Positions 44,980-52,471 of a DNA stretch of 64,000 bases are shown piece after piece; the stretch's first letter is position 1, and each line of letters starts with the position of its first letter. The translations under genes were made by a program, and so were the position numbers. The stretch is from CAVVFX01 sp963747535 (lineage in GTDB: Bacteria; Acidobacteriota; Terriglobia; Bryobacterales; Bryobacteraceae), in contig CAVVFX010000007.1 of NCBI GenBank assembly GCA_963747535.1, positions 124,001 through 188,000 of the forward strand, given 5' to 3'. Under the pieces are notes generated by a model, which did no database searches, was not told the DNA's origin, and worked only from the letters and a program-made list of their open reading frames with translations.

Positions 44980-45306
44980 GGGACGGATTTGCTGCGTTTC
45001 TTTCGGGATTTCCGCTGGGCGGCGATCTCACTGTCGACCTCTCCCATACTCAACGCACCGCTGCCGTTCTTTCTGGCTTCCTGGCCGATCGCCCGGTAGG
45101 CGGCCGGTGGGGGGGCGATATTCCCTTATGTAGTCGCGTACACTCATGATCATGACGCTCGGCTTCCCGCGGCGGTCCACCACGAAGCGCTCGTCCCTCT
45201 CAGACGCCCGCCTCGGGATTTGCCCGAGTTGGGTGCGGGCGGTGAGGGTAGAAACTACGTTCTGCATGCGCTCGTTCTTGGTGTTCCGGGTGATGGTTGC
45301 TTCCAT
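44976..45306 (-). pseudogene. Phd/YefM-like antitoxin with a single-base frameshift
   Basis: From ATG 45306 the frame reads MQNVVSTLTARTQLGQIPRR, ASERDERFVVDRRGKPSVMI, MSVRDYIR, a Phd-type antitoxin. It then leaves frame near 45125-45135. The neighbouring frame continues sensibly, NIAPPPAAYRAIGQEARK then GALSMGEVDSEIAAQRKSRK, and its TGA overlaps the PIN ATG exactly as in intact pairs. One inserted base in the aagggaatat region explains the change. Confidence 0.75.
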
Positions 45307-46431
45307 GGAAGTTGCTGAACTGATTAATTAGTTCGCTTCAAGAGTAGCAAATATGGGACACCAAAAAAGGAACGCGAAGCTCCTTCCTCCTGTCCGATAA
45401 ATCCGTTATCGGACAAAGCCTTCGGGTTCCGTTTTTCCGATGGTCATCGTGTAGGCTGTCCCGCGGCTTCGGCAGCCATGGTCCAGCAAACCCGTCAAGA
45501 GCGCCCCATTTTCATCCGCTCTGGTGGGCGCCGGGCCCCGGTGCCAGAGTGATTGACTTATGTGGCCTTATGCCGAGCCTATTTTTGACTTCTCGCGTCA
45601 CTTGACTCGTGTGGTCGCCAGTGAATCTCACCCCAGTCTGCAGCGACGCACGCCTGAAAACAAGGGCCCCATGGACCCAACCTTCGAGGTCGCAGATTCG
45701 GATGCTCTCCGCGTCTTCCTCTGCGGCTCAGCGCCTCCGCGGTCATTTTCAGCGCCAGGCCCACTTGACCGCCTTCCGAGGGGCCACCCCGTCAGAAGAT
45801 GCAAGCGCTGAACTTCACCGCGGAGGCGCTGAGCCGCAGAGGAAGACGCGGAGGGTCAGGGGACTCGGATAGACCACCCGCCGGATGGCCACGGCAGGTT
45901 ATAGAAGTGACTGAAAAAGGAAAAGTTGTCTTGGTGCTTTGTCGTTCCTGAACTCTGGCCGCTTAACAGTAACAAGCTCTTCATTTCATTATTGCTCTTC
46001 CACCACAACCACATAGGCGGCGAACGTCCGAAAAACTCCGCCGCCCCGTGTCAACCTGGAATTAGACGAGCCGATGTGTGCCGTCTGCGGCCGCTCGCAC
46101 GCGTGCGACCCTTTCAAACCCTAGGAGTAACTCAATTGCCGGGAAACTTGCTTTTCTATGCCACCGCACTCTGGACGCCACAAATAAACAAGTCCCAGGT
46201 AATCGCGAAATCTGTCACCCGGCATCCCTCGATCGGGAGCGTCGAGCCGGCAGGGAGTTCGTTTTTTCGGCAGCCAAAAGCCGCCCTCTGTGCACAAATT
46301 TGCACAAGCCCAAACCAGCCGCCGCGGCCGCTACCCCTCATAAGTCGAACAAAAAGCAGCCACCTACAAAGAATTGGCTTTGTTCCGTAGAAACCAGGCA
46401 AGAGACGGTATCGCCGAGCCTGTCAGACCGT
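45307..46431. other. Long gene-free stretch with an inverted repeat
   Basis: About 1.1 kb between the toxin-antitoxin row and groES. Besides the long inverted repeat (45707-45853), short open frames on both strands show no domain and poor ribosome sites. Near 45394-45420 the word ttatcggacaaa is part of an imperfect palindrome with tccgataa. No tRNA or integrase is seen. Confidence 0.4.
45707..45853. repeat. Perfect 37-bp inverted repeat with a 73-bp spacer
   Basis: The left arm 45707-45743 begins ctccgcgtcttcctctgcgg; the right arm 45817-45853 is its exact reverse complement, ending gccgcagaggaagacgcgg and ag. A further partial match (ttcagcgc / gcgctgaa) extends the arms inward to about 49 bp. 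The folded form would be a very stable cruciform or RNA hairpin. No transposase lies inside the 73-bp spacer. Confidence 0.9.
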
Positions 46432-46719
46432 TTATTCGATGACGCCCAGGATTTCATCCTCCCGCAGGATCAGCCACTCTTCGCCGTCCACTTTCACTTC
46501 CGACCCGCCGTACTTGCCGAACAGAATGCGGTCCCCGGGCTTCACTTCCATCGGAACCCGGTCACCTTTTTCGGACAGGCGGCCGGTTCCCACGGCCTTC
46601 ACTTCGGCCTGCTGGGGCTTCTCTTTGGCGCTATCCGGGATAAAAAGAGCACCTCGCTTGGTCTCGGTTTCTTCGATTCGTTTGACGATGACGCGGTCGT
46701 GCAATGGACGTATATTCAT
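46432..46719 (-). CDS. groES: Co-chaperonin GroES (orphan copy)
   Basis: A 95-aa GroES. Typical elements are MNIRPLHDRVIVKRIEE, the mobile-loop region (TKRGALFIPDSAKEKPQQAE) and VKPGDRILFGKYGGSEVKVD, ending EWLILREDEILGVIE. The start at 46719 is fixed by the family N-terminus; the frame further upstream is not coding. No groEL follows: downstream lies the gene-free stretch. An inverted agtgt/acact pair upstream is not a convincing CIRCE element. The cognate chaperonin must be elsewhere. Confidence 0.95.
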   Translation of the reverse strand: MNIRPLHDRVIVKRIEETETKRGALFIPDSAKEKPQQAEVKAVGTGRLSEKGDRVPMEVKPGDRILFGKYGGSEVKVDGEEWLILREDEILGVIE

Positions 46720-46843
46720 GAATTGACTCCGAAGTGTAGGGTAACACTCCGTAGCCAACGGCGTCCGCGGGGTATAAACTGTAGCGGGAAGCCAAAATAT
46801 TATCCGCCCGCGGCCAGGTCCGCCGGCTCCAAGGATTTCGCGT

Positions 46844-48178
46844 ATGTCCGCTAACAATCTCGACCGTAGAAATTTTCTCAGAACCGCGACGGCGGTGACG
46901 ACCGCATTGGGCGCCGCCAGGAACGTCTTCGCTCGCCCTGCCAAAGGCAAAGTTGTAGGCGCTAACGACCGCATCAACATCGGAGTCATCGGCACGGGCG
47001 GCCGCGGAACGTATGACGCCGGCCAGATGGCGAAACTCGCCGATTCGCACAATGTCCGGATCGCTATGGTCTGCGACGTCTATCAGAAACGCGTCAACAA
47101 CAACAAAGAGATCCACAAGGTCCCCGGCACGCTCGACTATCGCGAGGTAATTGCCAATTCGGAAATCGATGCAGTGATCGTGGCCACGCCGGATCACTGG
47201 CACGCACCGGTCGCTCTCGCCGCCATGGACGCCGGCAAGGACGTCTACCTCGAGAAGCCCATGTGCCACACCATCGAGGAAGCCCACCAGCTCGTCATGA
47301 CCGCCAAGGAAACCCAACGCGTTCTCCAGGTAGGGTCCCAGACGACTTCAGGCGACCAGTGGGCGAAAGCCAAGGAAGCCATCGCCCAGGGCATGATCGG
47401 TAACATGCTCATGAGCCAGGGTTCCTACCATCGCAACTCCGTCGAGGGCGAATGGAACTGGCCCATCGATGCCGACGCCGGCCCGGACAAGAAGGGCGAA
47501 GACTTCATCGATTGGAAGATGTGGCTCGGCAAGGCTCCAGCGCGGCCCTTCAACGCGGACCGCTATTTCCGCTTCCGCAAGTATTGGGATTACTCCGGCG
47601 GCATCGCGACCGACCTGTTCTATCACGTCGTCGCGCCCATGAACATCTGCTGGGGTGACGCGCAGTTCCCGTCCAAAGTGGTTGCGGGCGGCGGCATCTA
47701 CCAGTTTAAGGACGAGCGCGAAGTGCCCGATACCTTCCATCTGATCGGCGACTATCCGAAGGGGCATTCTCTCGTTCTCAGCTCGTGTCTGGCCAATTCG
47801 CAGCACATCCCCGGCCTCATCCGCGGGCATGCCGGGACCATCATCATGGTCGAACATGGCATGTTCGAAGGCTCCACGCCGTACATTACGGTGAAGCCTG
47901 AACGGAAGGGAAGTCACTTCATCGATCCCGAATGGGCGACCAAGTTCGGCCACGACAAGGATTTTCAGATCCCGGTGGAGCAGAAAGATCTGATGGCAGC
48001 TCACATGGGCAATTTCCTCGATTGCATGCGCAGCCGCCAGAAGCCGACTCTGAATGTCGAGATCGGTGCTCACGCGCAAGTTTTGATTTCGCTCGCGGTG
48101 CAGTCTTACCGGCAGGGAAAGACGATGTACTACGACGAAGCCAAGTGGAAAGCGTCCGACAAGCCGGTCAAAGCGTAG
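46844..48178 (+). CDS. Tat-exported Gfo/Idh/MocA-family oxidoreductase
   Basis: A 444-aa NAD(P)-dependent oxidoreductase with a twin-arginine leader (LDRRNFLRTATAVTTALGAA). The Rossmann fold begins INIGVIGTGGRG; IDAVIVATPDHWHAPVALAA and the catalytic Glu-Lys-Pro in VYLEKPMCHTIEEA are canonical. The C-terminal domain is GFO_IDH_MocA_C-like with YHRNSVEGEWNWPIDADAGP. Such exported forms are abundant in Acidobacteria and Planctomycetes and probably act on sugars or cyclitols. Divergent from groES. A family A palindrome starts eight bases after the stop. Confidence 0.93.
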   Translation: MSANNLDRRNFLRTATAVTTALGAARNVFARPAKGKVVGANDRINIGVIGTGGRGTYDAGQMAKLADSHNVRIAMVCDVYQKRVNNNKEIHKVPGTLDYREVIANSEIDAVIVATPDHWHAPVALAAMDAGKDVYLEKPMCHTIEEAHQLVMTAKETQRVLQVGSQTTSGDQWAKAKEAIAQGMIGNMLMSQGSYHRNSVEGEWNWPIDADAGPDKKGEDFIDWKMWLGKAPARPFNADRYFRFRKYWDYSGGIATDLFYHVVAPMNICWGDAQFPSKVVAGGGIYQFKDEREVPDTFHLIGDYPKGHSLVLSSCLANSQHIPGLIRGHAGTIIMVEHGMFEGSTPYITVKPERKGSHFIDPEWATKFGHDKDFQIPVEQKDLMAAHMGNFLDCMRSRQKPTLNVEIGAHAQVLISLAVQSYRQGKTMYYDEAKWKASDKPVKA

Positions 48179-48186
48179 ATCCCGTG

Positions 48187-48216
48187 GGGCAGACCATCGT
48201 TTTACGTGGTCTGCCC
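48187..48216 (+). repeat. Palindromic repeat family A, copy 3
   Basis: Stem gggcagacca / tggtctgccc with loop tcgttttacg, beginning eight bases after the oxidoreductase stop. It is the short form, without the ggctgcgcagcagcc tail. Confidence 0.88.
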
Positions 48217-48225
48217 AAGGCCGCC

Positions 48226-49188
48226 CTACAGTTTGGGCGCGTAATATCCCTTGCGCGCCCTCACCACATAGTCCTTGCGATCCTTCACCTTTAATTGCAC
48301 TGCGTGGTACAGTCCGTCTGTCAGGAGCGGATCCGGCCGGTAGAAGATATTGTATTGATGCCGCAGTTCATTGGCGATGTTCTCGAAGGACTGTTCCAGA
48401 TCCTCCACCTTGAACGGGAAGAACGCCTGACCACCCGTCTCTGTCGCGTAATACTTGAGCAGTTTATCCCCGTCCGTCTCGATGTGCGTGATGTTGGTGG
48501 AGATGGCGTAAATCACGGTGTCGGCCTTCTGCGCCATTTCGAGCGCCTGGTCGCGCGTGACGTGGCTCTGGTTATCTTCCCCGTCGGTCACGATAATCAG
48601 TGCCCGGCGAAACTTGTCGCGCGGCTGGTCTTTCTGCAGCTTGTCACGGCAGGCGAAGAAGATGGCATCGTAGAGAGCCGTCCCGCCGCCGGGACGCAGG
48701 CTCATGATCCCTTTGTCGAGTTCCGTCACCTGGTCGGTAAGGTCGGTCACCAGCTCGGCGTTGGTGTCGAAGCTGACGATCATGGCTTTGTCCACGCCGC
48801 GCCGGACTGTACTGTTAATGAATGTCGCGGCAGCTTCCTGCTCAAAGCGGAAGCGCTCGCGGATGCTGTTGCTGGTATCGACCAGGATCGCCAGCCGCAG
48901 CGGCAGATTCGACTCCGCGGTGAACTGCTGGATCACCTGCTTCCTCTTGGTCTCGATCACTTCGAAGTCGTCTTGCGTCAGGTTGGTGATGAACCGGCCC
49001 TTTTTATCGGTGACCGTGAACAGCATGTTCACGCGAGTGACGTCGAGAACGATGCGATTGGCGTCCTGAGTGGATTCGGCCTGCGTCGGCGCGGTCTGGC
49101 TCGGCACGGTCTGGGACTGAAACGCCTTCCCCACCAGCGCGGCGCAACCGAGCGCACAAATTCCTGTTACGAGCCATACTGCTTTCAT
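48226..49188 (-). CDS. Secreted VWFA-related protein (acidobacterial type)
   Basis: A 320-aa protein with a signal peptide (WLVTGICALGCAALVGKA). The first domain includes DVTRVNMLFTVTDKKGRF and the strand DFEVIETKRKQVIQQF; the von Willebrand factor A domain has the metal-ion site LAILVDTSNSIRERF, SLRPGGGTALYDAIFFACRD and RALIIVTDGEDNQSH. This arrangement is very common in Acidobacteria. It probably mediates protein binding in the envelope. Its ATG overlaps the pseudouridine synthase stop by four bases. Confidence 0.88.
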   Translation of the reverse strand: MKAVWLVTGICALGCAALVGKAFQSQTVPSQTAPTQAESTQDANRIVLDVTRVNMLFTVTDKKGRFITNLTQDDFEVIETKRKQVIQQFTAESNLPLRLAILVDTSNSIRERFRFEQEAAATFINSTVRRGVDKAMIVSFDTNAELVTDLTDQVTELDKGIMSLRPGGGTALYDAIFFACRDKLQKDQPRDKFRRALIIVTDGEDNQSHVTRDQALEMAQKADTVIYAISTNITHIETDGDKLLKYYATETGGQAFFPFKVEDLEQSFENIANELRHQYNIFYRPDPLLTDGLYHAVQLKVKDRKDYVVRARKGYYAPKL

Positions 49189-50120
49189 TTGTGATCATTA
49201 TCGCAAAGCTGATCGAGCGCCATCGATTTCCACCAGGCAAGATCTTCGGGAAGTGGCGAGACGACCGTGATCCGCCGGCCATCGGAGGGACGCGCAAAGG
49301 TGATCCGGTGGGAGTGCAGGAAGTAACGGGCAGGTTCCGGGACGGCTTCGGCTTTAGGCTTTGCGCCGTAGAGCCGGTCGCCCGCTACCGGATGTCCGAG
49401 GCTTGCCAGGTGGACGCGGATCTGGTGCGTACGACCGGTGCCGATGTGGACCTCGAGAAAGCTGAAGCGCGAGTTACGTTCGAGGACGCGATACTCGCTC
49501 CAGGCTTTGCGGCCCGTGGCGACGCGGGTGGTCATCCGTGCCCGGTGCACCGGGTCGCGCGCGATGGGCTTATCGATGCGCGCATGGTCCGGATGAACGG
49601 CGCCATGGACCAGCGTGAGATAGATCTTTTCCACCTCGCGGCTGGAAAACTGCTTCGCCAGCATCTGGTGCGCAGCGTCGTTCTTGGCGACCAGCAACAC
49701 ACCGCTGGTGAACCGGTCCAGGCGATGCACAATCCCCGGCCGCAGTTCGCCGCCGGTCTTCGAAAGCGAGGCGAAGTGGTGCAGGATGGCGTTGACCAAG
49801 GTGCCGGAATGAATGCCTGCGCCGGCATGCACTACCATACCGGCAGGTTTGTCGATGGATGCGATATCGTCGTCTTCATACAGGATGCGCAGTGGAATGT
49901 CTTCCGCTTCGGCTTTCAACCGAGGCAGCGTGCCTGGCTCAAATTCGATGGATGCGCCGGCGCGGATGGTGGACGACGGTCGCGCCGTTTTCCCGTCAAT
50001 TCGCGCCCGGCCCTCCTTGATCCAGGATTGGAGACGCGAGCGAGTGAATTCGGGCAAGTGTTCGTGGAGCAGGAGGTCCAGCCGCTTTCCGGCATCTTGC
50101 GAAGTGGCAAAGATAGTCAT
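49185..50120 (-). CDS. rluD: RluA/RluD-family 23S rRNA pseudouridine synthase
   Basis: A 311-aa enzyme. An N-terminal S4 RNA-binding domain (KRLDLLLHEHLPEFTRSRLQ) is followed by the catalytic domain: IASIDKPAGMVVHAGAGIHS, then GIVHRLDRFTSGVLLVAKND with the catalytic Asp of HRLD, and IGTGRTHQIRVHLASLGHPV. The start at 50120 gives the family N-terminus. The symbol is a family-level choice; RluA/C/D members cannot be told apart safely. The VWA gene is coupled to its 3' end. Confidence 0.9.
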   Translation of the reverse strand: MTIFATSQDAGKRLDLLLHEHLPEFTRSRLQSWIKEGRARIDGKTARPSSTIRAGASIEFEPGTLPRLKAEAEDIPLRILYEDDDIASIDKPAGMVVHAGAGIHSGTLVNAILHHFASLSKTGGELRPGIVHRLDRFTSGVLLVAKNDAAHQMLAKQFSSREVEKIYLTLVHGAVHPDHARIDKPIARDPVHRARMTTRVATGRKAWSEYRVLERNSRFSFLEVHIGTGRTHQIRVHLASLGHPVAGDRLYGAKPKAEAVPEPARYFLHSHRITFARPSDGRRITVVSPLPEDLAWWKSMALDQLCDNDHK

Positions 50121-50154
50121 GATTCTGGCCAGCAGATAGCTGAAAAAAACCGTG

Positions 50155-50198
50155 GGGCGGACCATCGTTTTTTGTGGTCTGCCGGCTGCGCAGCAGCC
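50155..50198 (+). repeat. Palindromic repeat family A, copy 4
   Basis: Stem gggcggacca / tggtctgcc (one base different from the other copies), loop tcgttttttg, then the tail ggctgcgcagcagcc (50184-50198). It lies between the divergent rluD and prmC genes, so unlike the other copies it is not behind a stop codon. Confidence 0.8.
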
Positions 50199-50329
50199 TC
50201 TTGTTCATGCCGTGGGCACTCTATCTGCGGCCTTTGGTGTTGCCGCTGGTGCGAAGGATGACCGATAATTTGGATTGTCTCATTTCTCTGAGCACGCATG
50301 CCCCTGCGCACGTTAACCGAAAGAGACCC

Positions 50330-51163
50330 ATGACCTTGCAGACGGCCCTTTCGCAGGGCACGCAGCTTCTCGAGAACGGCGCGATCCCCGTGCCGCGGCT
50401 GACTGCGGAGGTGCTGCTGGCCCACGCCGCTCGCTGCTCCCGTAGTTACCTGTACGCCCACGCCGAGCGCGAATTGAAAGAGGTCGAATGGATTCACTAT
50501 GGACGCTATCTGCATGAAAGGCTCAGCGGCAGGCCTACGCAGTACATCACCGGCCGTCAGGAATTCTATGGACGAGAGTTCCGCGTCAATTCCGCGGTCC
50601 TGATCCCGCGGCCCGAAACCGAGCATCTGGTCGAAATCGCCGTCAAGCGCATCGGGCGGGGAACACGCGGCTCGCGAATTGTGGACGTCGGATGTGGATC
50701 AGGGGCCATAGCAGTATCGATTGCGCTGGAGTTGCAAGCTCCCGTCATTGCCTGCGACATCTCGTCCGCCGCCATCGAAGTGGCGCGGCGCAACGCACAA
50801 AACCTCGGCGCAGCCGTCGACTTCGTCGCCTGCGATCTTCTGACGCCCTTCGCCGGCCGATCCTTCGATGCGGTGCTCTCCAACCCGCCGTATGTCCCGC
50901 TGACCGCCCGCGAGGGACTGCAGCGTGAGGTGCGGGACTTCGAGCCTGCCGTGGCCCTGTTCGGCGGCGCAACCGGCAACGAGATCTACGCGCGTCTGGT
51001 CACGGAGGCTACGCGCGTCCTTAAGCCCGGCGGCCTCCTGATCATGGAATTAGGTTTCGGAAGCCTGGACGCCGTGCTCGCAATGACGCAAACTGGATGG
51101 CAGCACGTCGAGGTCGCCGACGACCTGGCCGGCATCCCTCGCGTCCTGACTGCAACGCTATGA
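50330..51163 (+). CDS. prmC: Release-factor glutamine N5-methyltransferase PrmC
   Basis: A 277-aa SAM-dependent methyltransferase that methylates the GGQ glutamine of RF1 and RF2. The N-terminal helical domain (about 1-80) ends ITGRQEFYGREFRVNSAVLI then PRPETEHLV. SAM binding is IVDVGCGSGAIAVSIALEL, and the diagnostic NPPY box is AVLSNPPYVPLTAREGL. The start at 50330 removes an N-terminal extension overlapping the repeat. Its stop overlaps the dinB start by ATGA, so the run prmC, dinB, debranching enzyme is one operon. Confidence 0.95.
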   Translation: MTLQTALSQGTQLLENGAIPVPRLTAEVLLAHAARCSRSYLYAHAERELKEVEWIHYGRYLHERLSGRPTQYITGRQEFYGREFRVNSAVLIPRPETEHLVEIAVKRIGRGTRGSRIVDVGCGSGAIAVSIALELQAPVIACDISSAAIEVARRNAQNLGAAVDFVACDLLTPFAGRSFDAVLSNPPYVPLTAREGLQREVRDFEPAVALFGGATGNEIYARLVTEATRVLKPGGLLIMELGFGSLDAVLAMTQTGWQHVEVADDLAGIPRVLTATL

Positions 51164-52467
51164 CCGGACAGCGGATCATATTTCACGTCGACATGGACGC
51201 GTTCTTCGTGTCCGTGGAAGAGCTATTCGATCCGGCGTTGCGAGGTAAGCCGGTGGTGGTCGGCGGCAAGGCGAACGAGCGCGGCGTGGTCTCGGCGGCT
51301 TCCTACGCGGCCCGCAAATTCGGCGTGCATTCGGCCATGCCGCTGCGCACCGCGGCCAGGCTATGCCCGCAGGCGATCTTCGTCCCCGGACACCCCGAGC
51401 GGTATCGCGAGTATTCGCATAAGGTCTACAACATCCTCAACCGGTTCACGCCCAAGCTGGAGATGGCCTCGATCGATGAAGCCTACCTGGACCTGACCGG
51501 CTCGGAGAGACTCCACGGTCCGCCCTTGCGTGCCGCCCATCGCCTGCACGATGCGATCAAGCAGGAGACCGGGTTGAATTGCTCGATCGGGATCGCGACG
51601 TCGCGCCTGGTAGCCAAGATATCCTCCGACCAGGCCAAGCCCAACGGCATTCTCTGGGTCGCGCCGGGACTCGAGTCGCGTTACCTCGCGCCGCTCGAAG
51701 TCCGCAAGGTCCCCGGCGTCGGCAAGGTCACCGAGCAGAATCTGCACCGGCTGGGCATTCACCGCATCGGAGACTTGGCCGCTTTGGACGAAGCCATCCT
51801 CGAACAGAAGTTTGGGAAATGGGGCCTGGCGCTGGCAGGGAAGGCGAAGGGCGAGGATGCCGGCGGCTGGTTCGACAGCGACATCGGTGAGAACGGCGAT
51901 CCCAAGTCGATCAGCCACGAACACACCTTCAACGAGGACACGTCCGATCCGGAACAACTCGAGGCCACTCTCTCGCACCTGTCCCAGCAGGTGGGACGCC
52001 GCTTGCGCGAGCACGGTCTCTTCGCCCGCACGCTGCAACTCAAACTACGGACTGCGGACTTCACGACCATCACGCGGGCGCACTCGCCGGCGCGCAGCAC
52101 TCAACTGGACAACGAGATTTTCGCGGAGATCCGCGAGCTTTTCCGGCACAATTGGAAGGAAGGCGTCAGAATCCGGCTGCTGGGAGTTCATGCCTCGGGC
52201 TTCGATCACGAGCAGGGGCAACTCGATCTGCTGAACCCGCAATCCCAGGAGCGCTGGTCGAGGGCTCTCGAAGCCGCTGATAAACTACGGGATCGTTTCG
52301 GAGAATCCGCGGTATCTCTCGCTTCCGGGATGAAAGGCCGATACCATGAGCGTGTACACGAAAATCCGGCAGGTTTGCCGGGCAAGGTCCCGGGAGGAAG
52401 TGGAGGACACGGAAACGCGCCCTCTTCCGCCCCCAAACCTGCCGCAGCCAAACCCCGGAATCCTTAG
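51160..52467 (+). CDS. dinB: DNA polymerase IV (Y-family)
   Basis: A 435-aa translesion polymerase. The catalytic acidic residues lie in IIFHVDMDAFFVSVEELFD and in MASIDEAYLDLTGS; fingers and palm residues follow, with CSIGIATSRLVAKISSDQAK and the thumb helix-hairpin-helix (RKVPGVGKVTEQNLHRLG). The little-finger domain ends near residue 390; the Pro/Ala-rich tail (APKPAAAKPRNP) has no obvious beta-clamp motif that I can name. The start at 51160 is set by overlap with prmC. It is probably regulated with prmC rather than by a dedicated SOS promoter, as no operator is visible. Confidence 0.94.
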   Translation: MTGQRIIFHVDMDAFFVSVEELFDPALRGKPVVVGGKANERGVVSAASYAARKFGVHSAMPLRTAARLCPQAIFVPGHPERYREYSHKVYNILNRFTPKLEMASIDEAYLDLTGSERLHGPPLRAAHRLHDAIKQETGLNCSIGIATSRLVAKISSDQAKPNGILWVAPGLESRYLAPLEVRKVPGVGKVTEQNLHRLGIHRIGDLAALDEAILEQKFGKWGLALAGKAKGEDAGGWFDSDIGENGDPKSISHEHTFNEDTSDPEQLEATLSHLSQQVGRRLREHGLFARTLQLKLRTADFTTITRAHSPARSTQLDNEIFAEIRELFRHNWKEGVRIRLLGVHASGFDHEQGQLDLLNPQSQERWSRALEAADKLRDRFGESAVSLASGMKGRYHERVHENPAGLPGKVPGGSGGHGNAPSSAPKPAAAKPRNP

Positions 52468-52471
52468 CGAT

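Noticed and set aside
45926..46390. A 154-codon open frame before groES
   Set aside because: No domain, no ribosome site, composition unlike protein; left as gene-free.
46720..46843. CIRCE element upstream of groES
   Set aside because: Only a short agtgt/acact inverted pair is present; the TTAGCACTC half-sites of CIRCE are not there.
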